Assembly (NCBI GenBank): GCA_902763615.1
Contig: CACWSX010000043.1
Coordinates: forward strand, 1-47,299
Origin: an uncultured Prevotellaceae bacterium
GTDB lineage: Bacteria > Bacteroidota > Bacteroidia > Bacteroidales > Bacteroidaceae
Reading direction: 5' to 3'
DNA: 47,299 bases
The notes under the pieces are model-generated. The model had not been told where the DNA came from. It searched no databases and saw only the letters and a program-made list of their open reading frames with translations. Below, one piece after another: positions 40,686-47,099 of the stretch. Position 1 is the stretch's first letter, and each line of letters starts with the position of its first letter. The position numbers and the translations under genes were made by a program.

Positions 40686-42863
40686 TTAGTCTAGGGATTC
40701 GAGCATCAGTTCTATTTCCTGATACGTCACTTCGGGCGGACAGAGATTCTTGATAGCAGTCTTTGTTTCGCCCTTTCCTATGGTCTGAATCACCTTGAGG
40801 ATGGCATCCTGATGCCCGGGTGGCACCAGTTCTGAGAGCGTTACCTCGCTTGTTGGGAGAAAACGAGCCAGATGACCGATGATGGTGGTAACGGTGAGAT
40901 TGCGGAATTTCGCGATTTCATCGGGCTTCAGGCCTTGTTTGTAGAGTTGGAAAGTGATGTTCCACGTCTTCTCTTTCGGCTCTTTCTTAGGTTTTTCCTT
41001 CTTCGTACGCTGCTTTCTGGGCTTCTTAATCTTATCCTCGTCGATGGCATCCAAGAGCGAATATTGTTTCTCATGCAGATAGATGGGAATAGAGAAACCC
41101 AGTTCAGCAATCTTCGAGAGCAGGAAACGACGCGAGAGGACAGCCTGACGCACATCGGCCAACGCCTCTGTGAAACGGCTCATGGCCTGCTTGTTGTTGC
41201 TCTTGATCTGTGTGGCTAAGTCGACGGATTGGGCAAAAACTTCGTGAATCGACGATTCGAACCACTCTGCACTGCGCTTCACGCGCTCTTGGAAATCCTC
41301 CGTATGCAACGTCTCCATCGCTGACTGGCGGATTTTTTGTAACCATTTCTCAGAGACAGACATCGTCTGGGCGCTGAAATTGGCAAGCACACGCTTATGG
41401 AGCTCGGTGATATCCGTAAAACTATGATAGAAGAACTCCGTCATCAGACGTAGCAGATGTTCTTCTTTATAGAAGATATCATGGAAGTCGAACAGTTCCA
41501 GAAGTAGGAAACGATAGTATTCCTCTTTCAACTGTGGCAGTCGTGAGATACTCTTCTGCGCTTCTTCCTCCTGATGGTCGATATAGTCCTCCACCCGTTT
41601 GTCGGCAATGATGGCCCGTGCCTCAATAGGGGAGGAGAGCACCATACCTTCGAGCGTCTTACAACGGCTCAGGGCTACATACACCTGACCTGGTGCAAAC
41701 GAGAGGTTGGCATCGATGATGGCGCGCTCGAAGGTCAGACCCTGACTCTTGTGGATGGTGATTGCCCATGCCAGACGCAAAGGCAACTGACGGAACTTGC
41801 CTTGAATCTTTGTCTCAATCACACGCGTCTCAGGGTTCAACTGATACTGTGCGTTTTCCCATTCCAGGGGTTCGACCTCGATGCCCTCTGCATCGCCAGC
41901 ACAGAGTACACAGACACGACTCTCACTGATTTCCACGATTTCGCCGATACGGCCGTTGTAATAGCGGTGTTCACCCGTGGGGTCGTTTTTCACAAACATC
42001 ACCTGCGCCCCCTCTTTCAACGTGAGCACCTCGCTTGTCGGATAGGAATATTCTGGGAAATTACCTTCTATCTGCGCTTGGAAGGTATAACTATGGCCAG
42101 GCAGTTTTTTTAACTCGCTGTCGTTGTAATTATCGGCCAAATAGTTATGGGTGGTCAGACGGATATAGCCCTCGCCTGGCTTGGGGATAAAGGCAGGCTG
42201 GCATCGCTGATTCAGGATATTGATATCATCGGCTGTGGGATGTGCTTCGCGGATGTGGTTGAGCACATCGAGGAAGGTGGCGTCTTCCTGACGAAACACC
42301 TGACTCAACAAAATGGTGACATATTCAATCTGTTGCAGCGCCTTCGAACCGAAGAAATAGGGGGTGTCGTAATAGGGTTTCAGCATCGCCTCGTCTTCTG
42401 GAGTTACCACAGGCGTGAGTTGCTGCAAGTCGCCAATCATCAGCAGTTGCACACCACCAAAGGGTTTATAGCGGTCGCGATACCTTCGTAGTACGGAGTC
42501 GATGGCATCGAGCAGATCACTTCTTACCATCGAGATTTCATCGATAATCAGCAGGTCGAGCGAGGCGATGATACGCCGTTTCTCCTTGCCGAAATCAAAC
42601 TTGCTCTGAATGCGGGCATTTGGCACATAGGGTGTAAAGGGCAGTTGGAAGAACGAGTGGATGGTCATACCGCCTGCATTGATGGCGGCCACACCCGTTG
42701 GCGCGACCACTATCGAACGTTTCTTACTCTGTTCTACAACGGTCTTCAGGAAGGTGGTCTTGCCTGTGCCGGCCTTACCAGTCAGGAAGATGCTTCGTCC
42801 CGTGTGTTCCACAAAATCCCACGCATTGCGCAGTTCGTCATTTGTCTTTGTTTCCATAGTCAT
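40686..42863 (-). CDS. Pif1/RecD-like superfamily 1B helicase with C-terminal HTH
   Basis: The 725-residue cytosolic DNA helicase has Walker A (FLTGKAGTGKTTFLKTVV, about 26-43), the Pif1-like block VVAPTGVAAINAGGMTIHSFFQLP, Walker B (LLIIDEISMVRSDLLDAID), motif III (QLLMIGDLQQLTPVV) and the C-terminal motif AWAITIHKSQGLTFERAIIDA followed by VYVALSRC. The last about 150 residues hold a Lys/Pro-rich linker (KKPRKQRTKKEKPKKEPKEK) and a helix-turn-helix (YKQGLKPDEIAKFRNLTVTTIIGHLARFL), as in RecQ-C/HTH_40 domains. A role in DNA repair or replication-fork handling is likely. It is 21 nt downstream of pgeF on the same strand and ends 6 nt from the convergent porin gene. Confidence 0.9.
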   Translation of the reverse strand: MTMETKTNDELRNAWDFVEHTGRSIFLTGKAGTGKTTFLKTVVEQSKKRSIVVAPTGVAAINAGGMTIHSFFQLPFTPYVPNARIQSKFDFGKEKRRIIASLDLLIIDEISMVRSDLLDAIDSVLRRYRDRYKPFGGVQLLMIGDLQQLTPVVTPEDEAMLKPYYDTPYFFGSKALQQIEYVTILLSQVFRQEDATFLDVLNHIREAHPTADDINILNQRCQPAFIPKPGEGYIRLTTHNYLADNYNDSELKKLPGHSYTFQAQIEGNFPEYSYPTSEVLTLKEGAQVMFVKNDPTGEHRYYNGRIGEIVEISESRVCVLCAGDAEGIEVEPLEWENAQYQLNPETRVIETKIQGKFRQLPLRLAWAITIHKSQGLTFERAIIDANLSFAPGQVYVALSRCKTLEGMVLSSPIEARAIIADKRVEDYIDHQEEEAQKSISRLPQLKEEYYRFLLLELFDFHDIFYKEEHLLRLMTEFFYHSFTDITELHKRVLANFSAQTMSVSEKWLQKIRQSAMETLHTEDFQERVKRSAEWFESSIHEVFAQSVDLATQIKSNNKQAMSRFTEALADVRQAVLSRRFLLSKIAELGFSIPIYLHEKQYSLLDAIDEDKIKKPRKQRTKKEKPKKEPKEKTWNITFQLYKQGLKPDEIAKFRNLTVTTIIGHLARFLPTSEVTLSELVPPGHQDAILKVIQTIGKGETKTAIKNLCPPEVTYQEIELMLESLD

Positions 42864-42884
42864 TGAATTTAAAATATAACATAT

Positions 42885-43664
42885 TTATTTCAGCATAATG
42901 CCAGTATAGATCCTACCGGATTGTATACCTAGACGTCGGGCTGAGAACCAGGTTTCAGGTTGTTTGAAGGTGCAGTCAGGAGCAACGGAAATCTGATGCG
43001 AAGGCACGCCAACCGTTTCGAGTTGCAGTCGATTGCACATAGGAAGGTCAATGTGCCATTTTACATCGCGCCGAGTGATTTGTGGCATCTCGAAGCCGGC
43101 CTTCGCAAAGGCCTCATAGACCTCGTCTCCCACCTCAAAACTGTCTAGACTGATGCCAGGGCCTATCTGAGCCTTTATACTCTGTGGTTGTGAGCCATAA
43201 ACCTTCTTCATTTTATCAATTGCCACCTCTACAATGCGCTGTACCGTTCCCCGCCAGCCTGCATGAATGGCACAAACGGCTTGATGCTCAGGGTCGTAGA
43301 GCAGCACAGGGATACAGTCGGCTGTAGAGACACCGATGCACAGACGACTGACGTCGGTCATCAAGGCATCTACACCTTCTAACCGTTGTTGCTGTTCGTC
43401 AGCAGTAAGCTTCAGAAATGCTTCGTCGATGATGGCCACTTCTGTCAGATGGACCTGATGCGGCATCACCAGTCGGTCGTCGCTGATACCCAGCAATCGG
43501 CACAGTGCCTCACGGTTCTGCGCGATAGCCTGAGGGTCATCACCACAGTAGCGATTGATATTGAATTCACCATAGTTCCCCTTACTATAACCTCCCCGAC
43601 GGGTAGAGCTAAAGGCAGCGACGCCTTCGCCAAAATCATAGTATCGGAGTTGTGGATGTGTCAT
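42885..43664 (-). CDS. pgeF: Peptidoglycan editing factor / purine nucleosidase (YfiH/LACC1 family)
   Basis: The protein has 259 residues from ATG 43664 (MTHPQLRYYDFGEGVAAFSSTRRGG). The 28-residue upstream extension overlaps the promoter and was rejected. Family motifs: MPHQVHL (about 70), STADCIPVLLYD (about 113-124) and CAIHAGWRGTVQRIVE (about 132-147), which supply the metal-binding Cys and His residues. Bacterial members act as multicopper-like oxidases, as purine nucleoside-cleaving enzymes, or in removing wrongly placed L-Ser from UDP-MurNAc precursors. It is probably co-transcribed with the helicase gene. Confidence 0.9.
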   Translation of the reverse strand: MTHPQLRYYDFGEGVAAFSSTRRGGYSKGNYGEFNINRYCGDDPQAIAQNREALCRLLGISDDRLVMPHQVHLTEVAIIDEAFLKLTADEQQQRLEGVDALMTDVSRLCIGVSTADCIPVLLYDPEHQAVCAIHAGWRGTVQRIVEVAIDKMKKVYGSQPQSIKAQIGPGISLDSFEVGDEVYEAFAKAGFEMPQITRRDVKWHIDLPMCNRLQLETVGVPSHQISVAPDCTFKQPETWFSARRLGIQSGRIYTGIMLK

Positions 43665-43682
43665 TTCTGTATGTTTTGCTTG

Positions 43683-43741
43683 CAAAGTTACGAAAAAAAG
43701 TTCATAAAGCATCACGAAACACAAAAAAATTCGTAACTTTG
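43683..43741. promoter_or_regulatory. Divergent -7 boxes of pgeF and the DUF3237 gene
   Basis: TAACTTTG on the minus strand (43690-43683) serves pgeF. The same octamer on the plus strand (43734-43741) serves the DUF3237 gene. Confidence 0.6.
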
Positions 43742-43794
43742 TCGACAAATTCAGAAAGAATCAACGATCATTCAACTAACAATCAAAATTAATA

Positions 43795-44310
43795 ATGATG
43801 AAAAAACTATTTATTTCTGCCCTTCTGGCAGTTCTGGCATTGCAGGTTAATGCACAGACTGATCAGGTTCCTGCCGGCCCAGAACTTGAGTTTGCCCTCC
43901 AGTTGAAAGTGACACTCGGACAGGCCTTTTCTATCGAAAACACCCAACATGGTCGTCGTACGGTGATTCCCATCACAGGCGGAACCTTCGAGGGACCAGG
44001 CATCAAGGGCACGATTGTCAATGGTGGTGCCGACTATCAACTCGCTAATGCGCAAGGCCGTACGGAGCTGGAAGCTATCTACTGCATTAAGACCGACGAT
44101 GGCATCTATATCCACGTGCGCAATCGTGGTATTATTGCCAACACGAAGGATGCCAACGGCAACCAATCTTTCTATTTCCGCTGTGCCCCTCAGTTTGAGG
44201 CACCAGCCGATAGCAAGTATGGCTGGCTCAACAATTCACTCTTCCTTTGCGCCCCATCATTCTCCCAAGGCTTCAATGGCATTGTGCTCAATGTCTGGAA
44301 AGTGAAGTAA
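43795..44310 (+). CDS. DUF3237 domain protein, exported
   Basis: The 171-residue protein (or 170 from the next ATG) has a signal peptide MMKKLFISALLAVLALQVNAQ. The mature part matches DUF3237: GPELEFALQLKVTLGQAFSIENTQHGRRTVIPITGGTFEGPGIKGTIVNGGADYQ, then RTELEAIYCIKTDDGIYIHVRNRGI, and FYFRCAPQFEAPADSKYGWLNNSLF. The family forms a small beta barrel; its function is undetermined. Most members are cytosolic, so the secretion signal here is a Bacteroidetes feature. It is monocistronic, with its own promoter and a perfect bidirectional terminator. Confidence 0.88.
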   Translation: MMKKLFISALLAVLALQVNAQTDQVPAGPELEFALQLKVTLGQAFSIENTQHGRRTVIPITGGTFEGPGIKGTIVNGGADYQLANAQGRTELEAIYCIKTDDGIYIHVRNRGIIANTKDANGNQSFYFRCAPQFEAPADSKYGWLNNSLFLCAPSFSQGFNGIVLNVWKVK

Positions 44311-44311
44311 C

Positions 44312-44348
44312 AAAAAGAGTCGCAACCAATTAGTTGCGACTCTTTTTT
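44312..44348. terminator. Bidirectional terminator between DUF3237 and smalltalk genes
   Basis: AAAAAGAGTCGCAAC (44312-44326) and GTTGCGACTCTTTTT pair perfectly over the loop CAATTA. A and T tracts on both sides allow termination from either strand. Confidence 0.92.
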
Positions 44349-44363
44349 GTTCATTGGAAATTA

Positions 44364-44465
44364 TTAATAACCCATACAACTTGTTGTTCCCAACGCAGTG
44401 AGTATTGCTGTTGCTATGGAAGCAATAATCTGTACAATCCATTTTAAAGTCTCTTTCTTTTTCAT
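44364..44465 (-). CDS. Smalltalk protein (33 residues)
   Basis: This very short gene reads MKKKETLKWIVQIIAS... and ends ...LGTTSCMGY. The layout is a Lys-rich N-terminus, one hydrophobic helix (WIVQIIASIATAILTALG) and a lipobox-like TTSC before MGY. I recognise the pattern as the Bacteroidales 'smalltalk' family, small proteins found just downstream of HU-family genes, as here (42 nt downstream of HU). It is preceded by an AGGAGGA sequence 5-6 nt before the ATG, an unusually good Shine-Dalgarno for this phylum. It may be a membrane-inserted or lipidated peptide. The biological role is unknown. Confidence 0.85.
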   Translation of the reverse strand: MKKKETLKWIVQIIASIATAILTALGTTSCMGY

Positions 44466-44506
44466 ATTTTTCCTCCTTTTTTAATTATTGCTCATAATTT
44501 AATTTG

Positions 44507-45355
44507 TTAGTCTTTGTCAAGACCGTCGTCACCATCGTCATTGCCGCTCGTACTGCCCGTGTTAATCACTAGCGAGCTGGCCTGACCAGGCATGGCGAAG
44601 TTACCGGTGTAGACACCGCTATTCTCAGTGAGTTCAATAGAGGATCCGTTAATGGTTGCCGTTGGTACCAGACCTTCTGCGGGCGTGATGCTGATTGCCA
44701 CCTCGTCATCCTCGCTGAGGCTTGCACCTGAGGTCATAGCATTACCGTCCTTCGTCACAGAGGCAGAACCACTACCGCTAATCGAGATGCTCAGTGCATA
44801 GGTCGTTGGCTGGTTCTGGCTGCCGCTTTGGGAACCACTCTGCGAACCGCTTTGGGGGCTACTCTGAGAACCACTGTTGGCAGCAGCCTTAGCAGCAGCA
44901 ATTTCGGCTGCAGCCTTGTCAGTCCAGCCCAGTTTGCCGTCTTTGTTCAACTCCTCACGCGTGTACTCACCAGTGGCCTGCGCCAACAGTTTCAGACTCT
45001 GTACGGCAGGACCGGTCTTGTCGTTCTTGGCGAGGGTGCCGATGCTGGCGGTGATGGTTTTGTCGGTGGCTGTGTCGTACAATTCGGTGCAACCGTTTCC
45101 AACCACACTCACTTTAAAGATCGCGAGATTGTCCACTTTGACGGTATTACCCATCAGGGTCTGTTCACGGGTACACTTCACGAAATCCCGCAGGATACCC
45201 TCAATAGTTCCTTCTGAGAACGGGGTGTTGTGCTCGGCCATGTGTACAGCCATGTCGTGAATGTTCAGTGTCTGCTTGTACGATACTCGCGGGTAGTGTT
45301 TGCCGTAAGCCTCATTCTTGCTGTTGTTGTTTTGAGTAAGATAAAGTTCAATCAT
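44507..45355 (-). CDS. HU-family DNA-binding protein with Ser-Gly-Gln linker and C-terminal beta domain
   Basis: The protein has 282 residues from ATG 45355 (MIELYLTQNNNSKNEAYGKHYPR). Residues 1 to about 128 are a Bacteroidetes HU-type domain (VSYKQTLNIHDMAVHMAEHN, GTIEGILRDFVKCTREQTLMGNTVKVDNLAIFKVSV). Residues 130-160 are Ala-rich and helical, 161-182 are a low-complexity SGSQ linker, and 184-270 form a beta-sandwich-like domain (YALSISISGSGSASVTKDG, GVYTGNFAMPGQASSLVIN), ending in an acidic tail (GNDDGDDGLDKD). The C-terminal extension resembles Ig/DUF4469-like domains of other Bacteroidetes HU proteins. The extended upstream frame (to 45499) crosses the -7 box and was rejected. The smalltalk gene follows. 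Confidence 0.88.
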   Translation of the reverse strand: MIELYLTQNNNSKNEAYGKHYPRVSYKQTLNIHDMAVHMAEHNTPFSEGTIEGILRDFVKCTREQTLMGNTVKVDNLAIFKVSVVGNGCTELYDTATDKTITASIGTLAKNDKTGPAVQSLKLLAQATGEYTREELNKDGKLGWTDKAAAEIAAAKAAANSGSQSSPQSGSQSGSQSGSQNQPTTYALSISISGSGSASVTKDGNAMTSGASLSEDDEVAISITPAEGLVPTATINGSSIELTENSGVYTGNFAMPGQASSLVINTGSTSGNDDGDDGLDKD

Positions 45356-45447
45356 AATAGACTTCTTAAATAATTGATGTTTGATTTGTTTCTGCGCCTT
45401 TGGGACATCCAGCCTGCGCACTGCCTTCTGTCTCTCGATTGCGGTTG

Positions 45448-45455
45448 CAAAAGTA
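45448..45455 (-). promoter_or_regulatory. -7 box of the HU gene
   Basis: TACTTTTG on the minus strand, about 92 nt before the HU start. Confidence 0.55.
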
Positions 45456-45595
45456 CGTCTTTTTCCAATACAATCTCCGAAAAGGCCCATCCCCCACAAA
45501 TCCTAAAAACGCAAGCTGCTATCAATCAGCAACTTGCGCACACGTTATTTATTTTCTAAATTCAGAGAACTATTTTCGGCTTCAATGCGATATAG

Positions 45596-45724
45596 TTATT
45601 GTGCGGGTTTGGATACGCAGTTTGTTATAAGGTCCACACTCCATCCGATGATCCCACCAAGGAGGATGTTCCCGAATGCCCAGCCTTTAACGGCCTTCGT
45701 AAAAACAACGTGGTAATTTTTTCC
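45596..45724 (-). pseudogene. C-terminal fragment of a glycine-zipper membrane protein
   Basis: The minus-strand frame ends at TAA (45598-45596). It encodes FTKAVKGWAFGNILLGGIIG and then WSVDLITNCVSKPAQ. The GW.FGN.LLGGIIG...D pattern is what I recall at the C-termini of Bacteroidetes PEGA-type or related membrane lipoproteins. A stop cuts the frame on the N-terminal side, so only about 42 residues remain. It is probably a degraded remnant. Confidence 0.5.
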
Positions 45725-45787
45725 TCAAAAGTTATGGTTAATTCAAATAAAAACCGTATATTTGTGCCCGAAAAGCTTTTTGTATTG

Positions 45788-45810
45788 AGCAAAAATGTGC
45801 GATTTTTGCT
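45788..45810 (+). promoter_or_regulatory. Palindrome upstream of an ATPase remnant
   Basis: AGCAAAAAT (45788-45796) and ATTTTTGCT (45802-45810) are perfect complements with a 5-bp spacer. An ATTGAGCAA word occurs twice around it (45784, 45817). It may be the operator of the ATPase gene; the regulator is unknown. Confidence 0.45.
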
Positions 45811-45876
45811 TTCTGCATTGAGCAAGAATAAAGATAATTTGCTTCTTCTGAAAAGCAGAAATGGTAGTAGTTTTAT

Positions 45877-46203
45877 ATGGATACACTATTTGACAAACAA
45901 GATGCGATGCTCCGTGCTACAAGTATGGAGATTGTGAGGAGTTATATGGATACCATTAATTGGGAAGCTCCGTTGCTATGTATCAGAGGATCGAGAGGGG
46001 TAGGCAAGTCGACTCTTCTTCGTCAGTATATCAAGCTGCATTACGATACAGGAAGTGAAGATGTTTTGTATTGCTCACTCGACTGGGTCTATTTTAGTCA
46101 ACGCTCTATTTTGGAGGTTGCCGGCAATTTTTATAAGAGAGGTGGAAAACTACTTGTTTTAGATGAGGTGCATAAGTATGAGGGCTGGAGTCGTGAGGTA
46201 AAG
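45877..46203 (+). pseudogene. AAA+ ATPase (AAA_14/DUF4143 type), truncated by an IS end
   Basis: The N-terminal 109 residues start at ATG 45877. They have a Walker A motif (CIRGSRGVGKSTLLRQYIKL) and a Walker B-like motif (KLLVLDEVHKYEGWSREVK). Full-length family members are about 380-400 residues with a C-terminal DUF4143 domain, so about three quarters is missing. The reading frame leaves the family sequence exactly at 46203, where the TG-starting IS21-like end begins, and stops 3 codons later. No downstream remainder of the gene was found. Such ATPases are numerous in Bacteroidetes and their role is unclear. Confidence 0.8.
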
Positions 46204-46400
46204 TGTAGATAATAATTGAAAAGTATACCACCATAATAATCGAAAAGTATACCATCCAATCAGAGCTCTACGTTATAAAAATAGTAGCTCGTATGAGCGC
46301 TGTTTAACGTACAAAGAGTTTAAAGATGATTGAGATGGATCAGAAAGAACAAATCCTTCATTACCATCGTGTCGATGGTTTGAGTTTACGGGAGATTTCT
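46204..46400 (+). mobile_element. IS21-family left-end remnant
   Basis: The fragment starts with TG right after the disrupted ATPase codons. It contains two near-identical 19-bp terminal repeats (ATAATYGAAAAGTATACCA at 46212-46230 and 46236-46254, 24 bp apart), a feature of IS21 ends. A transposase start follows (ATG 46326, MIEMDQKEQILHYHRVDG, then LSLREIS), which reads like an IstA N-terminal HTH. Similarity ends near 46400, where a different promoter region starts. About 200 bp remain of an element that is normally over 2 kb. Confidence 0.65.
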
Positions 46401-46413
46401 CTTAAAAAACAAC

Positions 46414-46462
46414 AAATTATACGCAGCCGTATTATACACATGCGTATAATTTTGTATCTTTG
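46414..46462 (+). promoter_or_regulatory. Promoter with 12-bp inverted repeat
   Basis: AAATTATACGCA (46414-46425) is perfectly complementary to TGCGTATAATTT (46441-46452), with a third related half-site ATTATACACA (46431-46440) between. The -7 box TATCTTTG (46455-46462) follows directly, so a bound protein would block or control it. It drives the ATPase remnant at 46489. Confidence 0.6.
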
Positions 46463-46488
46463 CCCCCAAATTATAAACTTGTATAACG

Positions 46489-46631
46489 ATGGAAGTACCT
46501 TTTCAATACGGAAGATTAGCTGATGCAAAGAGTTTTATAGACCGAGTAGAGGATAGACAAATCGGGATGAGTACTCATTCGTTGACCCATTGTTTGAGTT
46601 GTGGTTAAAACGCGAATATGGGATCATTTAA
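46489..46631 (+). pseudogene. AAA ATPase gene collapsed by internal deletion
   Basis: The start MEVPFQYGRLADAKSFIDRV (ATG 46489, to about 46560) matches the N-terminus of a widespread Bacteroidetes archaeal-type AAA ATPase. Immediately afterwards, in another frame (46563-46631), comes RDEYSFVDPLFELWLKREYG then II-stop, which looks like the C-terminus of the same family. The approximately 300-residue middle, including Walker A and B, is gone. Promoter and start are intact. The unshifted frame would yield only a 38-residue product. Confidence 0.7.
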
Positions 46632-46696
46632 TGTTTTTCTTGAGCCAAATTGATAATTTCAGGCTATTAGTTCTCTTTAGGGTGTACATAGTAGGG

Positions 46697-46729
46697 ATCA
46701 CGGGGTCGGTTCTACTGATCATTTTTCTG
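46697..46729 (+). repeat. Second copy of a dispersed repeat
   Basis: ATCACGGGGTCGGTTCT, one differing base, then CTGATC and a T-rich run match the reverse complement of the hairpin arm and loop at 19528-19560. Here the partner arm is missing. The remaining part of 46632-46816 contains no gene I can support. Confidence 0.7.
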
Positions 46730-46816
46730 CGTTGAAAATTTGGATGATCGAGAATAAGTTAGTATCATTGCCTTCGCATTTGAAAACAATTGAACCGATG
46801 GCACGACCGATTAGGG

Positions 46817-46947
46817 AAAAAAGCGGCACCTCCGCTTACCTCCACTGTGCATATTCTATGCCTATTGCCTGATGAGCAAACATGGCGGCTCTTTTGTTAA
46901 CGCGTTCTGATCTCTTTTATTCTTCTTTATTCTCTTTTATTCTTTTC
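46817..46947 (-). ncRNA. Predicted small RNA, about 130 nt
   Basis: On the minus strand a good promoter (-7 at 46961-46954) is followed by a purine-rich 5' part and a structured 3' part. A closing stem CCGCCA/TGGAGG (46888-46883 with 46844-46839, one G-A mismatch) encloses two hairpins: TTGC-loop-GCAA (46879-46865) and GCATA-GAA-TATGC (46861-46849). It is followed by a terminator AAGCGG-AGGTG-CCGCTT-TTTT (46837-46817). No start codon with a plausible reading frame was seen. The 5' end is estimated from promoter spacing. I do not recognise it as a named RNA family. Confidence 0.6.
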
Positions 46948-46953
46948 TGCCTG

Positions 46954-46984
46954 CAAAGATAGTACAAATATTTGGATTATGCAA
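46954..46984 (-). promoter_or_regulatory. Promoter of the predicted small RNA
   Basis: On the minus strand, -33 TTGC (46984-46981) and -7 TATCTTTG (46961-46954), spacing 19 bp. Confidence 0.65.
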
Positions 46985-47033
46985 GAAAATTATATTTTTT
47001 GAGGCTTCGCTTTTATTTGAGCCTATTTCTTGC
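46981..47033. promoter_or_regulatory. Palindrome joining two divergent -33 elements
   Basis: GCAAGAAA (46981-46988) pairs with TTTCTTGC (47026-47033), and inside it AGGCT (47002-47006) pairs with AGCCT (47020-47024). The outer arms contain the -33 elements of the small RNA promoter and of the M13 peptidase promoter. Confidence 0.55.
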
Positions 47034-47060
47034 GGAATTGGGATTTTTATATTAACTTTG
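47030..47060 (+). promoter_or_regulatory. Promoter of the M13 peptidase gene
   Basis: -33 TTGC beginning at 47030 and -7 TAACTTTG at 47053-47060, spacing about 20 bp. A six-codon frame MKKEEI (47083-47103) overlaps the peptidase start by ATGA and may couple translation. Confidence 0.65.
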
Positions 47061-47099
47061 CACCCCCGAAATCCGAAAGTAAATGAAAAAAGAAGAGAT

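Noticed and set aside
41574-42113. Open frame of 179 codons opposite the helicase
   Set aside because: Antisense shadow; the helicase motifs on the other strand are complete.
46414-46452. Invertible promoter (phase-variable inverton)
   Set aside because: The arms enclose only 15 bp and lie on one side of the -7 box, so inversion would not flip the promoter; an operator is simpler.
46681-46872. Open stretch that could encode about 63 residues in the plus direction
   Set aside because: No promoter, no family resemblance, and it overlaps the dispersed repeat and the predicted small RNA terminator on the other strand.
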